Below, piece by piece: positions 1-7,906 of a DNA stretch of 64,000 nucleotides. Made by a program: the position numbers and the translations under genes. The stretch lies in contig NW_027184085.1 in assembly GCF_041296385.1 (NCBI RefSeq), positions 53,101,109 to 53,165,108 of the forward strand, in the 5' to 3' direction. A model generated the notes under the pieces. That model ran no database searches. It was not told the origin of the DNA and saw nothing but the letters and a program-made list of their open reading frames with translations. The stretch is from Aphelocoma coerulescens. Taxonomy: Eukaryota > Chordata > Aves > Passeriformes > Corvidae. How positions within the stretch are numbered: position 1 is the stretch's first letter; every line of letters begins with the position of its first letter.

Positions 1-538
1 TTTGCTGATCTTGCAAACAGCTCCTCTCGGAGCACACAGACAGTAGCCTTTTCATTCCTTATCTCTTCCTGGAGGAGGTGGGTGTTAGCTCCAGCTGAAA
101 TTGCAATGCTTTAACCAAATGCTGTAATGAAGCAGTAATTTCCATATCAGCTTTCTGCTGGTGCTCTCTGTGTTCTACTGCAGCTAGCACAGCAGCAGCT
201 AAGACAGAACATACCACTGGTTGTGCTTTACCTTTTTTGAGTCTCGCTCCTGTGCGCAGGACAGAGACTCGATCAACGAGTGCTTGGATATTATACCAAT
301 AGTTTTGTGCCCAGTCCGTCCCTGGAGGAGATGGCCTGGCACCAAATTCATCCAACAAAGTAAACAAAGCTTGTGTATGATGTCCCATGTTACTTACAAA
401 TGTCGGAGTGATCATTCCTAGAGGATGCCCAGCGTAAAGTAAATTTACAGAAGTCTCACCCCTGCACTCTGGGAAGGTTCCTCTTCTGCCAAACCAAAGA
501 AAGTTACAAACACTGGAGTAGTCTCTCTTGAGGGACAC
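1..538 (-). pseudogene. gag: ERV gag, 5' part (copy 0, cut by window edge)
   Basis: This is the amino-terminal part of a retroviral gag on the minus strand; the rest lies left of the window. An open stretch of 159 codons (538 to 59) starts at a GTG just after an in-frame TAA, so the true start is not visible. It has no recognisable myristoylation signal. Near 60-120 the frame changes: a second frame continues with a glutamate/leucine-rich, coiled-coil-like segment that runs off the edge. Assignment as gag rests on position, between a PBS-containing leader and capsid/protease-like frames in the complete copies, rather than on a diagnostic motif. Confidence 0.6.
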
Positions 539-885
539 CCCTTACAAAATGGTTTCTGAGGTCCTACTCCTTACACCTCGAGAGCACCTAGTGTTTACCA
601 AAGTTACAAGTCTCAAAATTACTTTCCAAACTCCCGGGTCTTTTACCTACAGGAGTGCCAATTTCCCAGACCCTGGGCCTCGGGAGCACCGTTTTAGCTC
701 AGGTGCATGTGCAAACACACAAGCAAGCAAACAAACAAACAAACAAAAGAGTAAGACAGAGTAAGAAAGGTAGAGAGGTGTTAGGAAATGTAGAAAGGTA
801 CGTTGTTTTATTTTCCTAAAATGACCCAATCATAAGAATTAGCAATTCATGCATTTTTTGGAAACAACACTCTCATTTTACGGGG
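539..885 (-). other. ERV 5' leader between PBS and gag
   Basis: Read on the minus strand, this stretch separates the primer-binding site from the first gag frame. It holds a (CAAA)n-type microsatellite at about 717-749 (TTTG on the minus strand) and no convincing coding frame. A leader of about 350 nt is ordinary for a retrovirus. The packaging signal and splice donor cannot be identified by eye. Confidence 0.5.
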
Positions 886-903
886 ATCCTGCTGACTATG
901 CCA
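886..903 (-). other. Primer-binding site resembling tRNA-Ser (copy 0)
   Basis: The 18 + strand bases ATCCTGCTGACTATGCCA end in CCA and look like a tRNA 3' end. The minus strand therefore starts with TGG, the hallmark of a retroviral primer-binding site. From general knowledge of vertebrate tRNA-Ser 3' ends (ATCCTGCCGACTACGCCA), 16 of 18 bases agree here, and 17 of 18 in units 2, 4 and 6, which have C at the position equivalent to 893. It lies about 350 bp before gag, as expected. The LTR should end just beyond it, but the nearest CA end on the minus strand leaves a 6-nt gap. Confidence 0.6.
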
Positions 904-1393
904 ATAAAGTGTTACGATCCGGTTCAGACCCAGAAAAGCAAAGCAGGCGAAGTCTCTGAGCATAAACCAGAAAGAACTTAGAAGGTTCAAAATATTGCCA
1001 GATATGAGATTAAAACCAAACGAGATTAAATGTCGATGCCAAAAAATTGATGTATTTTATTTGACAGTAAAAGTAGGGCCCAGTTTGGGGCCAATCACCC
1101 TTGCAGTGCCTAAAGGGGCTCCAGCAGAGCTGGAGGGGGGCTGGGAGCACCCGGAAGCGGGAGCAGCCAGAGCTGGGAGCACCTGCATCTTGGCCAAGGC
1201 AGCTGCCGCCAGGTTTGGTGGTGCCTGAGCAGGGCGGGGACGATGCCAGGGACATCCCGCAGTGACGTCTTCTCTTTTCCACTGGGCGTGCGCTCGGTCC
1301 CAAAGCGGACGCCCATTCTGATCTCAGTCTCACTCCATGTTTAGACACGCTCACAGTCCTGGATTTCATCCCATGCCAGTGGCAGACCCGTGC
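904..1393. other. Possible 5' LTR remnant, then GC-rich DNA without a gene
   Basis: An intact provirus would have its 5' LTR here, on the minus strand. A minus-strand AATAAA at about 1053-1058 followed by some 150 bp up to the PBS could be R/U5. No U3 with a matching TG start was found, and nothing here recurs downstream of env, so no LTR pair can be shown. From about 1110 the sequence is GC-rich with repeated GGGAGCAC words. I see no gene in it. Confidence 0.3.
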
Positions 1394-2430
1394 AGCCCCA
1401 GAGCCAATACCAAGGCCAGGCTGAAGGCAAACGCCACATTTAGCCTTCACGCCAATGGTAGCTGTAATGTAAAACCCAGCCCTAACGCCGAGGCCTCTCC
1501 TAATTCCAGCCCCTTGCTAAATGCTCAGCCCTAAACCAAATGCAACGGTGTAATAAATGAATTGGTTTCAGGGTGTTGATTTTTACTGTTTGGATGAGAT
1601 AGAAAAGAGGGGAGTTGATAGTTGGATACATGGGCATGTTAACGGAGGATATTGCGAGACTGTCTGGGTGTAATATTGGAGTGTGAGCACTAGGTGGAGA
1701 CGCAGTTGGGGATGTGATGACGTGATGGACTAGAAAATGACCTCATGCAGGTGATGTCAACATCTTGGACCGCTTAGCCAATCATTCGACACCCTCGGGA
1801 AATGATTGGACAAAAATGCATCTTGATAAAGACCAATAGAACCCCTGGAAGCAAGCCAATCAGAAGAAGAATCCAAAATCCACCAATTGTGAACGGACCG
1901 AGGGCATAAGAACGGACCTGGGACTTTATCCGGGGAGCTCCTGCGGAACTTGGGGTCCAAGGTTGCACCCAGTGGGTCACACTGTCCTTTTTGTGTGCTG
2001 CTTTACTCTGGCTTGTCGTGCGGAGCCTGGGCTTATCCTGGGTTCTCGCTCTCAGTTGTTAATGAATAAACAAACGAGTTGGCTTTTCTCTTTTAAAAAA
2101 AGTCTCAGCCTCGTTTATAACAACGGTGAGCTCGAAGGCCAAAGCCAGCCCCAACTGCAACTCTTAAGATCAAGCCCAACACCAATCCCAACTGAAGCCC
2201 TAAGTCCAGCTTCGAGCCCAGCCCCAGCCCACACTCCAATGCCGCCTTTAGCTCTAACTCCCAAACTCAGCCCCAACTGCTGCCCTAAGGCCAACCATTC
2301 ATGGAGTTAAGGCCAGTGCCCCAGGTGCACTCCCTAGCCCAAGGCAGGCTCCAAGCTCAAGGCCACCGTTAGCCCTAAGGGCAGGGCCAGCCCTAAGGCC
2401 GGCCTGAGCCGCAATGGCAGCCAAAGGCAG
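1394..2430 (+). repeat. Degenerate period-6 (AANNCC-like) tract split by a solo LTR
   Basis: On both sides of the LTR the sequence keeps a six-base rhythm, for example AATACC AAGGCC before it and AAGCCC AACACC AATCCC after it. The words AGCCCTAA and CCCTAA recur in both flanks. Together the flanks make about 460 bp. The consensus resembles a decayed telomeric hexamer (AACCCT), but this is inference. Because six is a multiple of three, the tract gives long open frames of alternating dipeptides, which I do not regard as genes. Its outer limits are approximate. Confidence 0.6.
1549..2122 (+). mobile_element. Solo LTR, 574 bp, + strand
   Basis: It starts TGTAATAAAT and ends GTTTATAACA; the two ends are imperfect inverted repeats with canonical TG...CA. 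It is flanked by the 4-bp direct repeat ACGG (1545-1548 and 2123-2126), the duplication size typical of gammaretrovirus-like (class I) elements. The U3 part has CCAAT at 1778, 1833, 1856 and 1883, an inverted one at 1805, a CRE-like TGACGTGA at 1718, and a weak TATA-like CATAAG at 1905. A polyadenylation signal AATAAA lies at 2065-2070. No internal retroviral sequence is present, so it is a solo LTR left by LTR-LTR recombination. It is in the opposite orientation to the main ERV and shares no obvious sequence with it. Confidence 0.85.
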
Positions 2431-3160
2431 CCCAAGTGGGGCTTCAACGCCGACCCCTCCCCCAGCCCGCCCTGATGCCGGCCCTGCCTCCCTGCGCTGC
2501 GAGCCAGGCGCTGTCCCCGCGTGTCACAGAGGCCGCGGCCTGTGGAGCAATCAGCGGGCTCGGTGCGGTGCTGGCACTGGCCGTCCCCGAGCCCCCTGCC
2601 TCTGGGGCAGTGTCGTCGCCCGGAGACGTCGTGGCCCCGCCGCCTGGGCCGCAGAGTTGTCACAAAGGGCAGCGGCGACATTAGGACTTCCTGGCCAGCC
2701 GCTATTTCCAGGCATGATGCTTAAGCATGGATCGGCCGCTTCTGATAGCGTGTCTGTCTTGGGCGAGCGTTTTTGTGATGGCTGTGCAGGCGCGTTGGAT
2801 ACAGCTGCAGGACGCTCTGTTTCCACAGAAAATTTGCGGCCAGCACTGCCAGGCATGGTCACAGGATGCCTGCTAGTAGTGGCTCAGCAGCTCTGAGACC
2901 GCTCTTTGCAGCGTCCAGCGGGGAGTTAAGGGCAGCGTTGAATCGAATGATAGCAATGCAAAAGGATGCAAAGCACAGCGTGTGAACAGGAGCTTTGGAG
3001 CCCTCGGCACACAGGATATTTCAGAGGAGAAATCCCCTGGTGCACCTGGCCCCAATAAAGAGCGGCCGCTGCTGAATGCCACACTCCAGTGGCGTTTTAA
3101 ATGTAATTTTTCTATTTTATAGGGTTTCATTTTTGCTAAGCTTTGGTAATGCCCGGGGTG
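2431..3160. other. GC-rich stretch with no recognised gene
   Basis: Open frames of 80-160 codons occur here on both strands but overlap each other and show no domain; they reflect high GC content. A perfect 12-bp palindrome ATGCTTAAGCAT lies at 2717-2728, two bases right of a T/C variant (2715) that alternates between units. AATAAA occurs at 3054-3059. Nothing else could be assigned. Confidence 0.5.
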
Positions 3161-3337
3161 TGATGTCATTGACCCGCTGCCTCTCGACCAATCAGATCGC
3201 TCCGCTACGTTCTGGCCCCGCCGCTCATTGTTTCCTCACAATGAGGAACCTTGGCGCTCGATTCCCATTGGCTGCCGCCCGGGGGGGCGGGGCTTAGGCT
3301 GCCTATATAAGGCGGCGGCGGTGGCGGGGCTTCAGTT
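3161..3337 (+). promoter_or_regulatory. Strong TATA/CCAAT/GC-box RNA polymerase II promoter
   Basis: Elements in order: CRE-like TGATGTCA (3161), CCAAT (3188-3192), a perfect 8-bp inverted repeat CTCATTGT/ACAATGAG with a 6-bp spacer (3224-3245), inverted CCAAT ATTGG (3267-3271), GC box GGGGCGGGGC (3284-3293), TATA box TATATAAG (3304-3311) and an initiator-like TCAGTT with its A at 3334. That A is 30 bp downstream of the TATA start, the textbook spacing. The layout is that of a vertebrate promoter for an abundant, possibly replication- or tissue-linked transcript. It lies in CpG-rich DNA and is not retroviral in appearance. Confidence 0.8.
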
Positions 3338-3576
3338 GCAGTCCCGGCGTGGAGGCGGCAGCAGCGGAGCGGAGCGGGCGGAGAGGAGCGGAAGCCCCGA
3401 GGCCGGAGCTCTGGGAGCGGCCCGGCCCTCAGCGCCGCGGCCCTGGAGCCCCGGGCCGGGGCGGGTGTGAGGGGGTGGCTGGGAGGGAGATGGGATGGTT
3501 CGCTGCGCCGCTTCTCGCCGCCAATGCGCCTTTTCTCTCTGCCACTTTTCTCAGGTACCTGCGCCGGCCCCTCCAG

Positions 3577-4317
3577 ATGGCAGTGGGAGCGCCAGCAACC
3601 CCGGCTCGGCAAAGGCAGGGACGGGCAACTACCGCGGCAACGAGGGACCGCACCCCAGCTCGGCAAAGGCAGGGACGGGCAACTACCGGGGCAACGAGGG
3701 ACCGCACCCCAGCTCGGCAAAGGCAGGGACGGGCAACTGCCGGGGCAACGAGGGACAGCAAGCCCGGCTCGGCAAAGGCAGGGCCCCAGCAGCGCCGGGG
3801 CAACGAGGGACAAAATCGGAAGAGTTCGGACACCACCCGAAGCCCACCAAAGGTAAAATCAGGTAATACCATGTAATACCAGGTAAAACACGGTAATACC
3901 AGGTAAAACACGGTAATACCAGCTAATACCATCTAATATTATCTAATACAGGTAAAACACGGTAAAATCAGGTAATACCAGGTAAAATCAGGTAATGCCA
4001 GGTAAAACACGGTAAAACAAAATAAAATTGGCAAAAAACACATCAAATGCCTTGAGTGATCTTTGCTCTCCCAGCGAGTGGCTTGCGATGCAAACAAATC
4101 CCAAAGCCCCCGCCTTCCCCGTGGGAGAGGAGGCCGGAGCCCCCCCGGCCTCAGCTGGGGTGAGGAGCACGCATGGCCCGGGGCTGTCTCCGTCCCTCTG
4201 CATCCTGGGGGGTCCTGTGGTGTCTTCAGGCCTCTCCTGTCGGGGAACGATCGGGACTGGGGGGATCTCTGTCCAAGTCATGGCGGGAGATACTCGGGGC
4301 GGTCACCCCAGGGCTGA
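3577..4317 (+). CDS. Candidate spliced gene: small basic repeat protein (172 aa predicted), unit 1
   Basis: Proposed model: exon 1 from 3334 to about 3464-3466 (donor GGTGTGAGG), exon 2 3555-3852 (pyrimidine tract then CAG at 3552-3554; donor AAG/GTAAAA), exon 3 from 4075 (TTTGCTCTCCCAG acceptor) to the stop at 4315-4317. Exon 1 has no ATG, and splicing removes two ATGs in intron 1, so the first AUG of the mRNA is at 3577. It opens a frame of 92 codons in exon 2, which ends in phase 0 and continues 80 codons in exon 3. Exon 2 encodes about three copies of an 18-residue repeat (TPARQRQGRATTAATRDR), giving a strongly basic product. I recognise no family. The frame is intact in all six copies, but they are nearly identical and all frames of the repeat are open, so this could equally be a non-coding RNA. 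Confidence 0.3.
3604..3812 (+). repeat. 54-bp minisatellite in exon 2 (about 3.8 copies)
   Basis: Copies start at GCTCGGCAAAGGCAGGG at 3604, 3658, 3712 and 3767. The first two steps are 54 bp and the third is 55 bp, so the last copy is out of phase with the others. The last copy is also diverged in its middle (CCCCAGCAGCGCC in place of ACGGGCAACTACC). The repeat contains no stop codon in any frame, which explains overlapping open frames on both strands. Confidence 0.9.
3853..4020 (+). repeat. Decamer array of splice-donor-like GGTAAWACCA motifs
   Basis: About 17 tandem decamers alternate mainly between GGTAATACCA and GGTAAAACAC, starting exactly at the proposed exon 2 donor. Eight contain CAGGTAA, a near-ideal 5' splice site, and several more contain CGGTAA. 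One central copy is 9 bp, and three copies have lost the GGTAA core. AATAAA follows at 4021-4026. The array would form most of proposed intron 2. Confidence 0.9.
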
Positions 4318-4541
4318 GAGGGACGGAGCCCCCCTGGCCCCAGCCCCCACACGCATTTCCCAGGGCGAGAGGGACCGGGATGTGCAGTTGGCGGAAAGGC
4401 TGCTCGGCCGCGGTGCTCTCTTGCGCGCCCGGTGCTGCGGCCACGCCTCCCGCTGCCTCTCCCGGCACCCTCTCCTCGCTGCCGGCCTCAGTGGGCGGCG
4501 CCCGCCGTGTTCCCACCGTCATCCTTGCATTATTCTCCTTT
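4318..4541. other. GC-rich flank, no recognised gene
   Basis: The stretch contains CpG-rich sequence ending near a T5/A3 motif (TTTTTAAAGGAG). It would be the 3' untranslated or downstream part of the candidate gene. No AATAAA is seen before the matrix-like fragment begins. Confidence 0.4.
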
Positions 4542-4798
4542 TTAAAGGAGCCTCCAAGGCTTTAGCACATTCATAGCTGTCTCATCTCCTGTGGGAGCCA
4601 CTTCGATTCGAATTTTAGCAGCCTGCTTCAGCCTTTCCAAGCCCAGGGCAGTCCCCTCGGAGCCGTCTAGTCTGTGGCTCTTACACCATGTGCTTAAGGC
4701 TGTTAAAGCCTGTTGGTCGTATTTTATGCCTTTTTTTGTTAAAAAGCAAGTCCATACCTGTAGTACGGGGTCTTCTGGTGCTGAAACTCTGCGCCCAT
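4542..4798 (-). pseudogene. gag: Retroviral gag matrix-like fragment
   Basis: On the minus strand an ATG-GGC start (4798, encoding Met-Gly, a myristoylation-type start) is followed after a few codons by a frame break. A second frame of about 80 codons then ends at TAA near 4542. It contains the segment QVWTCFLTKKGIKYDQQAL and a following WCKSH, which I read as a retroviral matrix helix region. It lies 3' of env, so it is not the amino end of the neighbouring gag: it looks like the leader and first gag segment of a second provirus, truncated at about 4530. The retroviral assignment is by appearance only. Confidence 0.5.
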
Positions 4799-5233
4799 GC
4801 TGGCAATGTCTCCCAATTACAAAAAAGGAAAAAGAAAAAAAAAAAAAGAGAAGGGAAGGTCCGTCTGAGCAGCAGCTCACTGTGCTACCTTTAGTGCCGC
4901 CGAGATGGGGTGGGGGGAGCGAAGCAGTTGGAAGCGTCTTATCTGCCTCCTCTGATCTTGGGAGCAGTTTGGCTGCAAGGCGGCCGCCCGTCCTCCGAGT
5001 TGCAGGCGCGGTGCCCGGTCGCTGCAGCCGAGCCTTGGCCCACTCCCGGTGCTCTCAGCACGGCACGCAGCAGCAGGGGAGGGGTTCCACAACTCACTCG
5101 TGGTTCCGCTCCAGGGCTGCAGGTTCGGGGGGTTCTCCTCAGGCGGGCGGCGTCAGCTCCAGGAGGCCTCAGAGTGTCTCGCAGCAGGCAGCGGTGGTGG
5201 TGGGGGGGGGGGGGGGGGGGGGAGAGGCAAGGG
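4799..5233 (-). other. GC-rich leader-like sequence with A-tract and 21-G run
   Basis: Between the env stop and the matrix-like start the minus strand is GC-rich and could be the 5' untranslated leader of the second, truncated provirus. The + strand carries an A-rich tract (about 4821-4850) and (GGT)n followed by 21 G (5202-5222). Both vary in length between units. No polypurine tract or LTR start was found after env, so the expected 3' LTR is missing. Confidence 0.5.
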
Positions 5234-7363
5234 TCAGCCTTCTTCGGTGGTGGTGATTTGAATACAGCGTACAGAGGGGGAGAAGGAAAGGAGTAAGTGT
5301 TGTATCATGCATTTAACGCAGCCAATACCAACGATTAGCAATGCAATTCCAGTAGCAATTGTTATTGCAAGTTGTGCTAACCATTTTCCCCACCCTGTGA
5401 GCCCAAAATACTTTAGGATGGTAGTGACCCATGAACTATCAAATACTTCTCGCGGTTGCATTGCATGAAACAAATTTCTAGTATGATTACTTATTTCTCT
5501 CATCTTAGCTCATGCCTCCTCAGCGGAGCTAGAGGCATTATGAATTGTAATACAACCCTCAGTTTCTGTTCTATTGAACATCCCACAAACTCCTTGTTCT
5601 TTTAACAATACCATATCTAAAGCTAATCTATTTTGCAGAGTCATTTTAGTATTTTGCTGGACTTGGGTGTATAATTCTCCAAATGCATCTTGTGTCCAAT
5701 TGCTTCATATACTTAATTGCCAGGTAATATCTTCTAATACGAACTGGTGTCTTTTAAAGGTAACATAGGGAGTAAAGAAATTTTCCAGAAATAGAGATAC
5801 TTTTTGTCCAGTGGTATAGTAATCTGGAATGTCAACTCCTTGAATTGCCCATTCTGCTCTTTGTGTTGCCTTTGAAGAGGGAACACTACGACAGTGACGT
5901 TCTTTAGACACTTTGGTGAAAGTAAAAATACATCTGGGGCAAAGGGAGGGAATTCCAATTCCACACCTAAGTCCAGCATGTTGTTCTAATGACAAATGTG
6001 AATAAAATATCTCATCAGAGCATCCCCAAGCCATTCCAAGAGGGGCTATATATTTTGCAGTTTTCCACTTAGTTGCATCTGCATAATCAAGGACGGTGAT
6101 TTTTGGCTTAGTATTGATTGGAGTCCCACGGACTGGGTAGTGGCTAAAAGGAACTCCACATGGGTTGAGAAGGTATTTGTAGGAGGAGTTACAGGACTCA
6201 TCTTGATTTCTCCAGCCTTTTGAGAGGTATCCCCAGCAAGTACACACATCAGTTCCTAATGTTCAAATTCTAAGTGAAAACCATGTTTCTGGAGGATCTC
6301 CTGGTCCTTCTTTGCATGTTATCACCTTTGAGCAATTGAATAGAGGACTATCTTCTTTTGTAGTCTTTTTTTTTAGTCTCTAAATTTACCTTTAAGAACT
6401 GTTTGTACAGAGCATGCCCACATTAAATGTTGTCAGTCGATTGGGGTTCTATTCGTTATGTTCGGAAGTTGACCACAGCAGGAAGGGTTAAAAACTGTGC
6501 TATATTTGCCTTCATCTACATCTGGTGTGTAGAGTGGGTCAAACCGTGGATCCCATGGGTAAACAAGGCAGGGCTGTTTAGCATTATATTCCTCAAAGGT
6601 TATTGTCTCAGGGCTGAATTTACTTTTATCTAATTTGATGGCTGGGTGAGGGGATTCAATTTGAGATAAGATGGTTCTATTTACCTTTGGACGCCTAGTT
6701 CTACAATATTTCTGGTGCAACTGTCCTTCATGAGGTGCATCAGAAGGTGGGTCATATGTTTGGTAAAGGTTATGTACTATAGGGGTACCTCTGCACTCAA
6801 CTTGGGCTCCATTTTTCTTACTTGTCCACTGTTCAGGTAGAGGCAATGGAGCTGCCACACTAGTCATATTGAGGACAAAAGATAAATTCAAGGGTACTAT
6901 GTAAGATGGCAATCCTGGTTCAGCAGAATCAGGTAATGTTACACATACACCTTGATCAGTAGGATTCCATATTTTTGCAAACCCTTTTCCTAATTTCCAG
7001 GCAAGGTTCCTTTGATCTAGCTCTGCTAGCTAGCTCTGCTGAGCACATGCACAAGGTAAATAAGCATAAAAATAGAGCTAACATGTTACAATCACAATTA
7101 CCAGTAAACCGAAGCATAGTTCGTAGCTGAGGTTTTTCATGCACAGTCCTGAATATTTTTTTCTCCTGTTGTTCAGTTACCTGTGAAAGACAAGAAAAAG
7201 TCTGTCCAGCCCCTTTCAGGGCTAATATTAAAATGTAGGAATAAGCCAGCGAGAGCTTATTTTGTGTTCTTTGCCATAAGCATCGTTTGCTTTCCAGGTA
7301 TGCATGTTCAAAGGAGTAGTGAGTACCATGGGTACAGCTCCTGCGGTAGGCAGTTCCACCCAT
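5234..7363 (-). pseudogene. env: ERV env (broken), copy 1
   Basis: Surface and transmembrane envelope remains. The ATG at 7363 lies inside the end of the integrase frame. A hydrophobic leader-like stretch (LALFLCLFTLCMC) follows about 92 codons in. The frame then breaks beside a 13-bp-spaced direct repeat CTAGCTCTGC (7017-7026 and 7030-7039). SU pieces with cysteines and N-glycosylation sites follow at 6912-6433 and 6247-5705, separated by stops and an A-run shift. The TM region has LQNRLALDMVLLKEQG, typical of retroviral TM before the cysteine loop, then in-frame TGAs near 5707 and 5512. Last is a membrane span (LAITIATGIALLIVGIG) and a short tail to the stop at 5234. It cannot yield a full envelope. 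Confidence 0.85.
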
Positions 7364-7906
7364 ACAGGCTGTCCTGGGAAGCGTGCGGGTTTTTGATTAC
7401 CTGTAGGTTTAGATGTTGCTGGTATCAAGGAGGGAGGCTGCAGATAAAAAGCTGTGAGTCTGGGACATCCATTTACTCCCCATTGCTCATGTACTGTTTT
7501 CACAGCATCCCATAGTCGTTCAGTCCAATTAGAATGTTGAGGTTTCAGAAATCGCTTAAGCAGGCCATTTGTTCTCTCGACGATGCCATTTGCTTGTGGA
7601 TAATGGGGTGTGTGAAATATCCACTGGATGCCTTCTTCTTTGGCCCATTTTTGGACGATGGTCGCTGTGAAATGTGCCCCGTTGTCGGATTGGATAGGTA
7701 CAGGTTTTGGAAAGAAACTGAACCACATTTTAAGGGCTTCTAATGTGTTTGCACTAGTTGCCCGAGAGAAGGCTCCTGCTTGGACTAGTCCTGACCTGGC
7801 TTCTACCGACACGTGTTGTTTGCCCTCAGACTTTCCAAAAGGTCCAATATCATCTACTTGCCATGTGTCCCACAGTCCCTTTCCTGTCTCTGATATGTGA
7901 GGGGGG
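7228..7906 (-). pseudogene. pol: ERV integrase core and C-terminus, copy 1
   Basis: The integrase catalytic core is visible: VDDIGPFG (first Asp), SDNGAHFT (second Asp) and GIVERTNG (Glu), with 35 residues between the second Asp and the Glu, the D,D-35-E spacing of retroviral integrases. A tryptophan/valine-rich C-terminal part ends at the stop near 7228. The frame is separated from the upstream RNase H/zinc-domain frame by a shift at a six-G run (7901-7906). The start codon proposed by simple ORF calling (GTG near 7812) is not a real start, because this is an internal part of pol. Confidence 0.88.

Noticed and set aside
647..829. 60-codon minus-strand ORF with a hydrophobic segment
   Set aside because: The hydrophobic stretch comes from the (TTTG)n microsatellite in the ERV leader.
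886..903. A tRNA gene fragment
   Set aside because: Only the 18-nt 3' end plus CCA is present. Nuclear tRNA genes do not encode CCA, and the position before gag fits a primer-binding site.
1963..2310. 115-codon + strand ORF over LTR end and hexamer tract
   Set aside because: The period-6 tract yields alternating dipeptides in any open frame, and the start is inside a solo LTR.
2334..2896. Overlapping ORFs of 80-160 codons on both strands
   Set aside because: High GC content explains them. There is no promoter, splice or domain support.
3349..3876. 175-codon + strand ORF starting in exon 1
   Set aside because: It opens at GTG, not ATG, and crosses the likely intron 1. Only the part from the ATG at 3577 is kept in the gene model.
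3205..3932. Long minus-strand and alternative-frame ORFs (up to 202 codons) across the minisatellite
   Set aside because: The 54-bp repeat has no stop in any frame and the region is GC-rich, so all frames are open. These ORFs start upstream of the transcription start or at non-ATG codons and show no domain.
3604..4020. CRISPR-like direct repeats
   Set aside because: The 54-bp and 10-bp repeats are contiguous with no unique spacers, and the setting is a vertebrate genome.
4028..4576. 182-codon + strand ORF
   Set aside because: It has no ATG context in the spliced model and overlaps exon 3 in a different frame. It runs into the antisense of the matrix-like fragment.
904..5233. Paired LTRs of the main ERV
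   Set aside because: No sequence beyond the PBS recurs after env, and the 574-bp LTR is on the opposite strand with its own target duplication, so it is a separate solo LTR.
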